DNA of 64,000 nucleotides from Moritella sp. Urea-trap-13 (GCF_002836355.1 NZ_PJCA01000040.1:124001-188000), one strand, 5' to 3'. Positions 42,311-51,628 are shown, counted from the stretch's first letter. Notes: generated from the letters alone by a model not told the origin. Program-made: numbers and translations.

Positions 42311-43387
42311 ATGTCTAAGATCTTTGATGTTGTAAAACCAGGTGTTGTAACAGGCGATGACGTGCAAAAAGTTTTTGCAATTGCTAAAGAAAACAACTTC
42401 GCTCTACCTGCTGTAAACATGGTAAGCACTGATTCAATCAACGGTACATTAGAAGCTGCTAAAAAATCTAATTCTCCAGTGATCATTCAGTTCTCACACG
42501 GCGGCGCTGCATTCTTCGCTGGTAAAGGTATTGGTCTTGAAGGTCACGGCGGTTCTATCATGGGCGCTATCGCCGGTGCTAAATACGTACACGTTATGGC
42601 TGAATCTTATGGTGTTCCAGTTATCATCCATACAGATCACGCGGCTAAGAAATTACTACCTTGGATCGACGGACTACTAGACGCTGGTGAAGAATTCTTC
42701 GCACAAACTGGTAAGCCACTATTCAGCTCACACATGTTAGATCTTTCTGAAGAATCTTTAGAAGAAAACATCGCGACTTGTGGTGAATACCTAGCGCGTA
42801 TGGCTAAGATGGACATGACTATCGAAATCGAACTAGGTTGTACTGGTGGTGAAGAAGATGGCGTAGATAACTCTGACATGGACGCATCTGAGCTTTACAC
42901 TTCTCCAGAAGACGTTGCATACGCTTACGAAAAACTGAACGCTATCAGCCCACGTTTCACTATCGCTGCTTCTTTCGGTAACGTACACGGTGTATACAAG
43001 CCAGGTAACGTTGTACTTACTCCAACTATTCTACGTGATTCACAAGCATACGTTTCAGAGAAATTTGGCCTACCAGCTAACTCTCTAAACTTCGTATTCC
43101 ACGGTGGTTCAGGTTCTTCAGAAGCTGAAATCCAAGAATCAATCGGTTACGGTGTTATCAAAATGAACATCGATACTGATACACAGTGGGCTACTTGGGA
43201 AGGTATCAAAGACTACTACGAAGGTAAGAAAGAATTCCTTCAAGGCCAAATCGGTAACCCGACTGGCGTTGATGCTCCAAACAAGAAGCATTATGACCCA
43301 CGTGTATGGTTACGCGCTGGTCAAACAAGTCTTGTAGCTCGTCTAGAACAAGCTCACAAAGACCTAAACAGCGTAGACGTACTATAA
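42311..43387 (+). CDS. fbaA: Fructose-bisphosphate aldolase, class II
   Basis: Zinc-dependent aldolase of glycolysis. The ATG at 42311 gives 358 residues (E. coli 359) and has AAGG upstream; the open frame back to 42263 adds an unconserved leader. Motifs are SKIFDVVKPGVVTGDDVQ at the start, the zinc His in HTDHAAKKLLPWIDGLL (about 110), ELGCTGGEEDGVDNS, GNVHGVYKPGNV and FHGGSGSSEAEI. Third gene of epd-pgk-fbaA. The 130-base spacer to pgk holds a weak hairpin around 42221-42245 and may carry its own promoter. Confidence 0.98.
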   Translation: MSKIFDVVKPGVVTGDDVQKVFAIAKENNFALPAVNMVSTDSINGTLEAAKKSNSPVIIQFSHGGAAFFAGKGIGLEGHGGSIMGAIAGAKYVHVMAESYGVPVIIHTDHAAKKLLPWIDGLLDAGEEFFAQTGKPLFSSHMLDLSEESLEENIATCGEYLARMAKMDMTIEIELGCTGGEEDGVDNSDMDASELYTSPEDVAYAYEKLNAISPRFTIAASFGNVHGVYKPGNVVLTPTILRDSQAYVSEKFGLPANSLNFVFHGGSGSSEAEIQESIGYGVIKMNIDTDTQWATWEGIKDYYEGKKEFLQGQIGNPTGVDAPNKKHYDPRVWLRAGQTSLVARLEQAHKDLNSVDVL

Positions 43388-43428
43388 TTATCCGTTAATA
43401 TTCGGATTATTTAGTCGGTTACTTGTTA

Positions 43429-43462
43429 ATGCCGCAGACCCTAGGTCTGCGGCATTTTTTTT
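43429..43462 (+). terminator. Intrinsic terminator after fbaA
   Basis: Perfect 12-bp stem ATGCCGCAGACC / GGTCTGCGGCAT with a 3-base loop and eight T residues. Confidence 0.96.
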
Positions 43463-43556
43463 ACCATCAATAACTCATAACAAAAAGGAAGTAGTTGAAG
43501 GATAATATATTTTAAGTAAACTCTGCGTTTTCATCTTATTGATTAACATATAAATA

Positions 43557-43606
43557 AATGTATATAACTGAATGTATATAACTAAATGTATATAACTAAA
43601 TGTATA
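43557..43606 (+). repeat. 14-bp tandem array spanning a start codon
   Basis: Three full copies of AATGTATATAACTA (the first ending in G) at 43557, 43571 and 43585, then a partial fourth from 43599. Each copy contains an ATG, in a different frame each time because 14 is not a multiple of three. The ATG of the third copy (43586) opens the di-haem peroxidase gene. Confidence 0.88.
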
Positions 43607-44731
43607 AGCTGGCTAGTCATTAGCTGTATTGTTGGCGCTAAACTATCAATCGCAGCATCAGTCCCAGAATCAGTATCAGCACCAAAGGTTGAGTTAGGAC
43701 GTTATCTCTTTAACGATGTCAGATTATCTAAATTTGGCAACCGTAGCTGTGCACTCTGTCATTCGCCTTTCCATGGCTGGAGTAATACCTTTAGCAAGAC
43801 GCCTGATATTCATGGCAATATCACCGCGCTTAATACCCCATCCTTACTTAATGCAATAGACTTCACGACCTATATGCAAGCCAATGAAGATTTAACCGAC
43901 TTAGCAGAAACGATTAAACGGCCGTTATTATCAACATCCCCCGAAGAAATGGGCATGCAAGAACAACTGTTGGTATCACGTCTGCAACGTGCATCTTTGG
44001 TATATGCGCCCTTATTTATGAGCGCCTTTGGTAGTACACAAGTAACCCTGGGAAAAGTATTGCTGGCGTTAGCTGAATACGTAAAGACAATCCGTTCTAC
44101 TGACACGCCTTATCATCGCTATCTTGAGCAAGCTGATATAAACCAATTAACGCCAGCACAGCAGAGAGGGTTGATGCTGTTTCAAAGTGACAGGTTGAAT
44201 TGCACTGCTTGTCATGGTGGAGAGTTGTTAAATCGTCGAGCAAATGAACGCGAGGCTAATTTTGCCAATACCGGTCTTTATGGCATTGAGTCTGAAGGGC
44301 GGTATATCTATCCGTCCCTAGCATCAGGTTTACAGAGCACAACGGGTCGGATTGAAGATAATGGCAAATTCAGGATCCCGTCTTTAGTTAATGTCACTGC
44401 CACGGGACCTTGGGGTCATGATGGCAGCTTTAGTACATTGGGTGCTGTTATCGATAGTTATGCTCGTGGCGGACGATTGACGGTATCAGGACCTAATCAA
44501 GGGGATGGTAACAAGCACCCACAAAAGGATCCCTTAATCACTGGTTTTAGTTTAACTCAATTAGAAAGATCGCAATTATTAGGTTTTTTAGAAGCGCTAG
44601 CGATCCCTGCACCAACACAATTAAATCAGCATGCCTCGCCATTTTGTGCCTTGGTGCAATTACCCGGCAGGGTAGATGCGGCTAATTGCATTTTGCCGTT
44701 TATCTATCGCGGCAGTGAAAATACCGATTAG
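43586..44731 (+). CDS. Periplasmic di-haem cytochrome c peroxidase / MauG-family protein
   Basis: An exported protein with two c-type haem motifs, CALCH (about residues 55-59) and CTACH (about 207-211). The first 24 residues form a signal peptide ending near SIAAS. MauG/CcpA hallmarks are NTPSLLNA (about 90), LSEYVKT-like LAEYVKTIRS, and the C-terminal FRIPSLVNVTATGPWGHDGSFSTLGAVI. Likely reduces hydrogen peroxide with electrons from a small cytochrome, or oxidises another substrate; which one cannot be told. The 381 residues are within the family range, with an extra Cys pair in the C-terminal tail. The ATG lies inside a tandem repeat and has no Shine-Dalgarno sequence. Confidence 0.85.
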   Translation: MYITKCISWLVISCIVGAKLSIAASVPESVSAPKVELGRYLFNDVRLSKFGNRSCALCHSPFHGWSNTFSKTPDIHGNITALNTPSLLNAIDFTTYMQANEDLTDLAETIKRPLLSTSPEEMGMQEQLLVSRLQRASLVYAPLFMSAFGSTQVTLGKVLLALAEYVKTIRSTDTPYHRYLEQADINQLTPAQQRGLMLFQSDRLNCTACHGGELLNRRANEREANFANTGLYGIESEGRYIYPSLASGLQSTTGRIEDNGKFRIPSLVNVTATGPWGHDGSFSTLGAVIDSYARGGRLTVSGPNQGDGNKHPQKDPLITGFSLTQLERSQLLGFLEALAIPAPTQLNQHASPFCALVQLPGRVDAANCILPFIYRGSENTD

Positions 44732-44735
44732 TACT

Positions 44736-44841
44736 ATTTACGATTAACAGCATTTACGATAAACAGCATTTACGATAAACAGTATTTACGATAAACAGTA
44801 TTACCAATACGATAAACGCTATTACAAATACGATAAAAACA
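44736..44841 (+). repeat. 16-bp tandem array between peroxidase and secreted-protein genes
   Basis: Four copies of ATTTACGATAAACAGC (one or two substitutions each) at 44736, 44752, 44768 and 44784. Two longer degenerate units of 21 bases follow, each with ATACGATAAA. The array starts 4 bases after the peroxidase stop and ends just before the ribosome site of the next gene. Confidence 0.88.
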
Positions 44842-44854
44842 CAGGAAACATGGA

Positions 44855-45361
44855 ATGATGAAGTTAAAGAAAGTGGTATTAACGTCAGTCTTACTGCTAG
44901 TGAATACAGCTGTTTTTGCGGCTGCCGATGAAGCTAAAAACACTGATAATCAACAGCGTAATGCCTATTTCAAGCAAGATTATGCCAAGGCATGTACGCA
45001 ATTTCTGCAATCCGACTTACAGTTACCTGCAACAACAGAGAGCGCCGCCCAGCATGAGATCAATGTAAATGTTGATAGTGGTTATCGTATGAAAATGAAT
45101 GAAGATGGAGTGGGTTATTTACAACTCGCTATTACCGAATGGAATGAGAAGTTGGTTTTATTCTCAAGTAACAACATGAAGATAGCCATTAAAGGTGCTG
45201 ATATTACCGGTGCTAACATCGCCAATTTGGCTTGCGAAGATGAAGATAAACAAATTACACATGTTAATACGCATGAATGGGGCAGCTATATCATGACGTT
45301 AACGGCAGCGCCAAATAGCTGGGTTGAATTGGCTATCGTTAAAGAAGTAAGCAAAGGTTAA
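44855..45361 (+). CDS. Unrecognised secreted protein, 168 residues
   Basis: The N-terminus MMKLKKVVLTSVLLLVNTAVFA is a clear signal peptide with cleavage after AFA (about residue 22). The mature part of about 146 residues is mixed alpha/beta in character and has two cysteines (about 47 and 127), which could form a disulphide in the periplasm. No known motif is recognised. AGGAAA lies about 8 bases before the start; ATG 44858 is the alternative. It follows the di-haem peroxidase gene with a repeat array in between, so the two may be co-transcribed, but no functional link can be shown. Confidence 0.75.
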   Translation: MMKLKKVVLTSVLLLVNTAVFAAADEAKNTDNQQRNAYFKQDYAKACTQFLQSDLQLPATTESAAQHEINVNVDSGYRMKMNEDGVGYLQLAITEWNEKLVLFSSNNMKIAIKGADITGANIANLACEDEDKQITHVNTHEWGSYIMTLTAAPNSWVELAIVKEVSKG

Positions 45362-45584
45362 TCAATATTATTCGTCGTTATCCGCTGTAATTAATCAATG
45401 ATAATTTAAATGATGATTTTTTTAGCTATATCTTCTAATTACTTAGCCTTATTTGTTATTACTGGCTAATAAATTAGGGATATGACTATGAAAAATGAAC
45501 TTTTGAATGTATATTCATTAATAGTGAATATTTAATTGATTTTAAAGTGTTGCGTTAAGTGCGTGAACAAGGATGGATAACGAA

Positions 45585-47105
45585 ATGGAACAAACAGATA
45601 TTAGCTCATTACTGCCGATCATCATCACCTTAGTATTATCGCTGTCTACGCGTAATGTGGTGATCGGCTTATTCGCGGGCGTGTTAACTGGCGTGTTTAT
45701 GCTGAATGGATTACAGCCATTAGACGCGTTTGGCATTATGGTCAAAGATCATCTGGTGCCACAATTAACTGATGGTTATAATGCCGGGGTATTGGTGTTA
45801 TTAGTGTTCATTGGTGGTTTTGTTGCTTTGATGGAGCAGTCGGGTGGTGGTCAAGCGTTTGCCGAGAAAGTAACACATTGGATCAGCACGAAATGCAAAG
45901 CACAGTTATCCGCTTGGTTTGGTGGTATTTTTATCTTCTTCTCAGATCTCGGCACGCCATTAATTGTTGGTCCGGTATTCCGCCCACTGTTTGAAAAATT
46001 AAAACTGTCACGTCAAAAACTCGCCTTCATTATTGATTCAACCTCATCACCTGTAGCGATCCTGATCCCGTTTATTGGTTGGGGTGTGTATATCATGGGA
46101 CTTATCCAAAAAGAGTTTACTGCGCTAGCGCTAGAGACTTCCGATTGGCAGGCCTTTATTAATGCTATCCCGTTTCAGTTCTATGCGTTTCTGGCTATTT
46201 TCATTGTGCCGTTAGTGGCGATTAAAAAACTAGATTTTGGACCGATGGCAGAAGCGGAAGCCCAAGCGCAGAAAGGTATATTCACAGGTCAAAGCCAAGA
46301 TCAGCTGACCGCGTTTACGCATAAAAATGCGAAACCATCCTTTGTATGGGCGCCATTACTCGTCATGGCGGTGGTATTGATTAGCATGTTGGGTCCATTA
46401 GGTTTCCCATTTGAAAAAGTCTCGGGTTCGGCATTCCGTGCCGCATTATCAACCTCATATTTATTTGCGGCAATGACGTTATTGATTTTGATGGCGGTTT
46501 ACGGCGTGCGTAACTTAACTGACGGTATTGCAGTGTACTTAAAAGGCATGGGCAATATGATGCAAGTAGCGATCATCTTAGTGTTGGCTTGGACCTTAAG
46601 TGGTATCGGTAAAGACTTAGGCACAGCTGCCTATATTGCAGAACAAGCGCAGGGTGGTTTCCCAAGTTGGTTAGTGCCTGCGGTGGCTTTCTTGCTTGCG
46701 GCGATTATTTCGTTTGCGACGGGGTCTTCATGGGGCACGTTTGCGATCATGATGCCGTTAGTGATACCAACCGCAGTTGCTATTGATGCGCCGTTATACG
46801 CCAGCATCGGCGCGGTATTGTCAGGTGGTTTGTTTGGCGACCATTGTTCACCTATCTCGGAAACAACTATCTTGTCATCTACAGGCGCAGGCTGTGACCA
46901 GTATGAACATTTCCGTACCCAATTACCGTATGCGTTATTAAATGGCGGCATCGCGCTAATCAGCTTTGTTGTCGCGGGAATCTTCGAAACATCATTGGTG
47001 TTGGTTGGTGCGCTAGTGTTGCAAGTCTGCGCTGTGTACTTGTTAGCGCAATGGCATCAACATAAGCAAGTAGCTAAAGAACAAGGGCAATTAAGCCAAG
47101 CTTAA
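45585..47105 (+). CDS. Na+/H+ antiporter, NhaC family
   Basis: A polytopic inner-membrane transporter, about 506 residues from ATG 45585 (ATG 45573 is also open but sits directly on its AAGG). About 11-12 membrane spans are visible. NhaC-type parts are NVVIGLFAGVLTG near the N-terminus, FFSDLGTPLIVGPVFRP, DSTSSPVAILIPFIGWG (about 150-166), ATGSSWGTFAIMMPL and LFGDHCSPISETTILSSTGAGCD (about 415-437). It probably exchanges sodium for protons, or a carboxylate or amine in related members. Sodium export fits a marine cell. It is convergent with the ene-reductase gene. Confidence 0.85.
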   Translation: MEQTDISSLLPIIITLVLSLSTRNVVIGLFAGVLTGVFMLNGLQPLDAFGIMVKDHLVPQLTDGYNAGVLVLLVFIGGFVALMEQSGGGQAFAEKVTHWISTKCKAQLSAWFGGIFIFFSDLGTPLIVGPVFRPLFEKLKLSRQKLAFIIDSTSSPVAILIPFIGWGVYIMGLIQKEFTALALETSDWQAFINAIPFQFYAFLAIFIVPLVAIKKLDFGPMAEAEAQAQKGIFTGQSQDQLTAFTHKNAKPSFVWAPLLVMAVVLISMLGPLGFPFEKVSGSAFRAALSTSYLFAAMTLLILMAVYGVRNLTDGIAVYLKGMGNMMQVAIILVLAWTLSGIGKDLGTAAYIAEQAQGGFPSWLVPAVAFLLAAIISFATGSSWGTFAIMMPLVIPTAVAIDAPLYASIGAVLSGGLFGDHCSPISETTILSSTGAGCDQYEHFRTQLPYALLNGGIALISFVVAGIFETSLVLVGALVLQVCAVYLLAQWHQHKQVAKEQGQLSQA

Positions 47106-47110
47106 AACTA

Positions 47111-47207
47111 ACCCCGTGCTAATCCAAACCCCATCCTAGCCTTCCCCTTGAAAAAGGGAAGGGACAAGTTAATCACCGTTTACCTGTTATAGCAGGTAAC
47201 GTGGGGT
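47111..47207. other. Structured convergent gap with two hairpins
   Basis: A first hairpin is CCTTCCCCTT-gaaa-AAGGGAAGG (47140-47163). A second is TTACCTG / CAGGTAA (47180-47199). An outer ACCCC / GGGGT pair (47111-47115 and 47203-47207) could close the whole. Neither hairpin has a long T run. It lies between two convergent genes, so it may act as a bidirectional terminator or be a dispersed repeat. Confidence 0.5.
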
Positions 47208-47222
47208 CATGACTGGCTTTAA

Positions 47223-48350
47223 CTAAGCGCTATATTCAGCATAATCCGCGTAACCCACTTCTGTACCACCGTACATGGTTGTCGGATCCGCGTCATTAAA
47301 TGACCAATCGTGCTTAATGCGCGCAGGTAAATCTGGATTGGCAATAAAGGGACGACCAAAACCAAATATATCACCGTAACCGAGATCAAGGATATGCTTG
47401 GCTTTTTCTACAGTGTATTTGCCTGCATACATGATGAGGCCAGAGAAAGTGTCACGAACGTCTTTATAGAAAGCGTCAGGTAAATCAGGTGCATTATCCC
47501 AATCAGCTTCTGCTAATGACAGGTAACCAATACCGATACTTTCGATAGTTTTAACTGCTTCGATATAAGTCTCATGTGGATTTTCTTCCACTAAACCAAG
47601 ATAAACACGTACATCGTCAGTCGTGGCAAACAATGGTGCAAATCGAACGCCGACATGTTCTTTACCCACTTCATCTGCTACCGCTTGAGTAATTTCTTTT
47701 AAGAAGCGTAAACGGTTTTCTAAACTGCCACCGTATTCATCAGTTCGTTTATTACTGTGCTCAGAAATAAATTGATTCACTAAATAACCGTTTGCACAGT
47801 GTAATTCAACACCATCAAAACCGGCAGCCATGGCATTGCGAGCAGCCTGAGCATAAAGGGCGACGAGTTCTTTTACTTCTGCGGTTGATAATTCACGTGG
47901 CATACTTGGATCTGCTAGTGCGCCTTCACCAGGACCGGTTTCAATGAACACCTTTACATTATCTGCTCTTATTGCAGAGGGGGCGATTGGTGCTGCGCCA
48001 TCTGGTTGTAAACTGGTATGTGAAACACGACCCACGTGCCAAAGCTGAGCAAAGATAATACCACCGGCATCGTGCACAGATTTAGTTACTATTTTCCAAC
48101 CTTCAATTTGTGCATCAGAGTAAATACCCGGCGTCCACGCATAACCCTGACCACGGGGTTCAATTTGAGTGCCTTCGGTTACCATAAACCCCGCAGAAGC
48201 GCGTTGCGTATAGTACTTAGCCATTAATTCATTCGGAATATTGTGAGGTTGGGTACTACGTGAACGGGTTAATGGTGGCATCACGATACGGTTTTTTAAA
48301 ACGTGTGCACCTAATGTAGTCGAAGTGAATAATGCGTCATTTTTCATCAT
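47223..48350 (-). CDS. Ene-reductase of the Old Yellow Enzyme family (NemA-like)
   Basis: FMN-dependent NAD(P)H reductase of activated double bonds such as enones or nitro compounds; the native substrate is unknown. About 375 residues from the ATG at 48350 (TTG 48362 also in frame). Visible are NRIVMPPLTRSR near the N-terminus, AQLWHVGRVSH (about 98-108), the substrate-binding pair in VELHCANGYLVNQF (His/Asn, about 182-185), RTDEYGGSLENRLRF and the FMN phosphate region FGRPFIANPDLP near the end. The LysR gene at 48441 is divergent, a common arrangement in which the regulator controls the reductase in response to an electrophile. Confidence 0.9.
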   Translation of the reverse strand: MMKNDALFTSTTLGAHVLKNRIVMPPLTRSRSTQPHNIPNELMAKYYTQRASAGFMVTEGTQIEPRGQGYAWTPGIYSDAQIEGWKIVTKSVHDAGGIIFAQLWHVGRVSHTSLQPDGAAPIAPSAIRADNVKVFIETGPGEGALADPSMPRELSTAEVKELVALYAQAARNAMAAGFDGVELHCANGYLVNQFISEHSNKRTDEYGGSLENRLRFLKEITQAVADEVGKEHVGVRFAPLFATTDDVRVYLGLVEENPHETYIEAVKTIESIGIGYLSLAEADWDNAPDLPDAFYKDVRDTFSGLIMYAGKYTVEKAKHILDLGYGDIFGFGRPFIANPDLPARIKHDWSFNDADPTTMYGGTEVGYADYAEYSA

Positions 48351-48440
48351 GGTTTCTATCAAAGTGGGTGGCTAATGAGTTGAACTATATGCCTGCTTAG
48401 GTACAATGAAAATCAAGTGAAGTATGTATGAGAAACAAGT

Positions 48441-49337
48441 ATGGCTGATATCAGTAAGCTGGAAATAAAACAATTAAGGGTGTTAGCTGCACTATTACAA
48501 CTACATAGCTTAACTAAGGCAGCGGTTAAGTTAGGGATCACGCAGCAAGCGGTGAGTGAGCAACTGAAAAAACTCCGCGATATATTCCAAGATCGGTTAT
48601 TCATTCGTAGCAGTCATGGTGTGGTGCCTACGCCCAAAGCGCAAGAACTCGCCCCTAAGATCCAACAAATATTAATGGCCATTGGTGAATTAACTGAATT
48701 AGCGGAATTCGACCCACAACGCTTAAATGGCGTCTATAAAATCAGTGCCTCAGACTATGCCATGCGGGTTATTTTACCGTCTTTATTGGTGCAGATTAGA
48801 CAACATGCGCCGCACTTAAAAATCATTATTCGTCGCTTTGAATCGGATAATTTAAATCAGTTAATGGCCACCGGCGAGATTGATTTAGCCTTAACCTTTC
48901 CGGCGTTTATTCCGCTCACCTGTCCGTCGATGTTGTTGTATGAAGAACAGCATGTTTGTGTCGCCGCGAAAGCAATTGCGAATCAATATCAGGGATTAAG
49001 CTTAAAACAGATTGCAGCAGCTCCACAATTGGTTATTTCCCCGTCACGCGCGAGTTTAAAGGGATCGGCAGATGAATGGTTCGCTGGTAAGGGCTTTCAG
49101 CGTAATATTATTATGTCACTACCGAGTTTTTCGGCCGCGCCTGATTGCATTGAAGCGATGGGGGTCTTAGCATTCTTACCATCTCGCATGTTACCAAATG
49201 ATAAATTAGTGGAAGTGGCATTGCCTGAAGCATTACCCAGTTTTGAGGTTATTGCGGCATGGCATCAACGTTCAAGTCAAACTCAGGTGCATCAATGGAT
49301 CACCGGTTTACTACGTCAGTTATACCCACAAAAATAA
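48441..49337 (+). CDS. LysR-family transcriptional regulator
   Basis: 298 residues. The N-terminal winged HTH (about 8-66) includes LAALLQLHSLTKAAVKLGITQQAVSEQLKKL, and the C-terminal half is a periplasmic-binding-protein-like effector domain. It is divergent from the ene-reductase gene with about 90 bases between start codons, so it most likely controls that gene and itself. The effector is unknown. It shares a terminator with serA on the other strand. Confidence 0.88.
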   Translation: MADISKLEIKQLRVLAALLQLHSLTKAAVKLGITQQAVSEQLKKLRDIFQDRLFIRSSHGVVPTPKAQELAPKIQQILMAIGELTELAEFDPQRLNGVYKISASDYAMRVILPSLLVQIRQHAPHLKIIIRRFESDNLNQLMATGEIDLALTFPAFIPLTCPSMLLYEEQHVCVAAKAIANQYQGLSLKQIAAAPQLVISPSRASLKGSADEWFAGKGFQRNIIMSLPSFSAAPDCIEAMGVLAFLPSRMLPNDKLVEVALPEALPSFEVIAAWHQRSSQTQVHQWITGLLRQLYPQK

Positions 49338-49340
49338 CCC

Positions 49341-49378
49341 AAAAAAAAGCCTGTCAGCATAAACTGGCAGGCTTTTTT
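49341..49378. terminator. Bidirectional terminator between LysR gene and serA
   Basis: Eight A residues, stem AAGCCTG-T-CAG / CTG-G-CAGGCTT, then six T residues between convergent genes. Confidence 0.92.
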
Positions 49379-49412
49379 GTTGCCACCCTTTTGCAAGAGT
49401 GGCAGGTCTAAC

Positions 49413-50642
49413 CTAGCGTAATAGACGCGCGCGGATAGTACCGTCAATCATTCTTAATTTTGCTAAACCACGTTCAGCATGGTCACTTTCAACATCGATA
49501 ACCACATAACCAATATCACCAGCAGTTTGCAGGTATTGACCGGAAATATTTACCCCTTCTTCAGCAAATGTTTGCGTGATCTGGTTTAAAATACCCGGTT
49601 GGTTATGGTGAATATGCATTAAACGGCTTGAACCTTGGTGTGTCGGTAGCGAAACTTCAGGGAAGTTAACTGCAGACAAGGTTGAACCATTATCAGAATA
49701 TTTAGTTAGTTTACCAGCCACTTCATAGCCGATGTTTTCTTGTGCTTCTTGGGTACTACCACCGACGTGCGGCGTTAGGATCACATTATCAAATTCACGT
49801 AACGGTGAAGTAAATTCATCGTTATTTGATGATGGTTCAACCGGGAATACATCAATGGCTGCGCCAGAGATTTTCTTGCTTGCCAATGCTGAAGCAAGTG
49901 CATCAATATCAACAACTGTTCCGCGTGAAGCATTAATGAAGATTGCACCTTGTTTCATTTGTGCAAATTCAACTTCGCCCATCATCAGTTTTGTTTGTGG
50001 GGTTTCTGGCACGTGCAGCGAGATAATATCAGACGTCGCTAACAAGTCTTGCATACTCATGACCTGGGTAGCATTACCCAAAGAAAGCTTAGTTTCAACG
50101 TCATAATATTTAACGCGTAGACCTAAATTTTCTGCCAGAATACTTAATTGAATACCGATATGGCCATAACCAATAATACCCAACTGCTTACCACGTGCTT
50201 CATAAGAACCCGTTGCTGACTTAAGCCATTCGCCACGGTGTGCTTTTGCATTTTTCTCAGGAATACCACGTAATAATAATAAAATTTCGCCAAGTACTAA
50301 TTCTGCCACACTACGGGTGTTCGAGAACGGGGCGTTAAATACAGGGATCGCAGCTTTCTGAGCGGCAGCCAGATCAACCTGATTAGTGCCAATACAAAAA
50401 CAGCCAATACCAACCAGCTTTTCTGCTGCAGCAATGACGTTTGCATTTAAATGAGTACGTGAACGAATACCAACAAAATGGACATCTTTAATTTTTTCAC
50501 ACAGTTCTTCTTCACTTAATGCGGTCTTAATCGACTCGATATTGGTGTAACCGGCATCAGCAAATGTATCAACTGCACTTTGGTGTAGTCCTTCAAGAAG
50601 TAATATCTTGATCTTATCTTTCTGCAGAGAGAAGTTGGTCAT
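49413..50642 (-). CDS. serA: D-3-phosphoglycerate dehydrogenase
   Basis: First step of serine synthesis, inhibited by serine through its ACT domain. The 409 residues match E. coli (410). Substrate domain halves flank an NAD domain with LGIIGYGHIGIQLSILAENLG (about 153-173), INASRGTVVDIDAL (about 236-249, catalytic Arg) and LTPHVGGSTQEAQ (catalytic His, about 290). The C-terminal ACT domain (about 338-409) has MHIHHNQPGILNQI. AAGGA precedes the ATG. It is upstream of and in line with nothing else; rpiA lies behind it on the same strand, as in E. coli. Confidence 0.97.
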   Translation of the reverse strand: MTNFSLQKDKIKILLLEGLHQSAVDTFADAGYTNIESIKTALSEEELCEKIKDVHFVGIRSRTHLNANVIAAAEKLVGIGCFCIGTNQVDLAAAQKAAIPVFNAPFSNTRSVAELVLGEILLLLRGIPEKNAKAHRGEWLKSATGSYEARGKQLGIIGYGHIGIQLSILAENLGLRVKYYDVETKLSLGNATQVMSMQDLLATSDIISLHVPETPQTKLMMGEVEFAQMKQGAIFINASRGTVVDIDALASALASKKISGAAIDVFPVEPSSNNDEFTSPLREFDNVILTPHVGGSTQEAQENIGYEVAGKLTKYSDNGSTLSAVNFPEVSLPTHQGSSRLMHIHHNQPGILNQITQTFAEEGVNISGQYLQTAGDIGYVVIDVESDHAERGLAKLRMIDGTIRARLLR

Positions 50643-50971
50643 GTAAATTCCTTTATCACATAATTCGCAAATCGCACTTAATGCTAAAATCGCACTAAAT
50701 GATAAAGTAGCAGGTTTCTTTTCATTAGTGAATGTTTGTGACGAAAATCAAACAAAATAGTTAATTTGTGATTGACGGCAGCTTGATTTACTTAGATATT
50801 TACACTTTTCGGACTATAAAAATGTTTATCTATCAAATAAAGTTTAATATAACCAGTTGTTATACTTATATAATATGAAGTGTTGGCAAAGCCATAGAAC
50901 ATTTGGGGAAGTATTGTAAGGTATCAACAAGGGTTGAGTTGGCGTTGTTAGATAACACCAACTCAGCGTTA
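50643..50971 (-). other. 329-base gap between serA and rpiA
   Basis: AT-rich serA promoter DNA plus a strong hairpin after rpiA at 50935-50965 (TGAGTTGG / CCAACTCA with inner TGTT / AACA). No gene or other RNA is visible. Confidence 0.6.
50935..50965 (-). terminator. Stem-loop just after rpiA
   Basis: On the minus strand TGAGTTGGTGTT pairs with AACA...CCAACTCA six bases after the rpiA stop. It lacks a T run, so it is a weak terminator or a 3'-end stabiliser. Confidence 0.5.
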
Positions 50972-51628
50972 TTATTTAGTGGTAACAACGCCATTCTGCG
51001 TGCCAGTTAGCACAACATCTGCGCCGCGAGCCGCAAATAAACCGTTTGTTACTACGCCAACTAAGCCGTTAATAGCGATTTCTAGGGCTTTCGGATCTTT
51101 AATCTGCATGTGGTAAACATCAATAATAATATTGCCGTTATCAGTGACGACACCTTCACGGTAAACCGGATCACCGCCGAGTTTAAGTAATTCACGTGCC
51201 ACGTAAGAGCGTGCCATCGGGATCACTTCAACCGGTAATGGGAAATCACCTAATACGTCGACATTTTTAGTATCATCAATAATACACACGAATTTTTTAG
51301 CAACGGCAGATACAATCTTTTCACGTGTTAGCGCTGCGCCACCACCTTTAATCATGTTGTTGTTGCCATCAATTTCATCGGCGCCATCAACATAGATATC
51401 CAGTTGCGCTACGCTGTTTAAATCAAATACTTCAATACCCAGTGCTTCTAAACGCTTTGTTGAGGCGATTGAACTTGAAACTGCACCTTGAATATCTTCA
51501 CGGATTGTACCCAGTGCATCAATAAAATGATTAACGGTTGAACCGGTACCCACACCAACGATGCTATCCTTTTCAACATATTCTAATGCTGCCCAGCCTG
51601 CTGCTTTTTTTAATTCATCTTGAGTCAT
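50972..51628 (-). CDS. rpiA: Ribose-5-phosphate isomerase A
   Basis: Interconverts ribose 5-phosphate and ribulose 5-phosphate in the pentose phosphate pathway. The 218 residues compare with 219 in E. coli. Motifs are [16 protein letters not shown] (about 21-36), [19 protein letters not shown] (about 73-91), [13 protein letters not shown] with catalytic Glu (about 98-108) and [17 protein letters not shown] near the end. The order serA - rpiA - fau is similar to enteric bacteria. Confidence 0.97.
   Translation of the reverse strand: MTQDELKKAAGWAALEYVEKDSIVGVGTGSTVNHFIDALGTIREDIQGAVSSSIASTKRLEALGIEVFDLNSVAQLDIYVDGADEIDGNNNMIKGGGAALTREKIVSAVAKKFVCIIDDTKNVDVLGDFPLPVEVIPMARSYVARELLKLGGDPVYREGVVTDNGNIIIDVYHMQIKDPKALEIAINGLVGVVTNGLFAARGADVVLTGTQNGVVTTK

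Noticed and set aside
43557-44841. CRISPR-like array
   Set aside because: Units of 14 and 16 bases are directly adjacent with no unique spacers and no cas genes nearby; these are simple tandem duplications.
43586-47105. Genomic island or mobile element around the peroxidase and antiporter genes
   Set aside because: No integrase, transposase, tRNA or flanking direct repeats suggestive of insertion were found; only the accessory look and tandem repeats set it apart.
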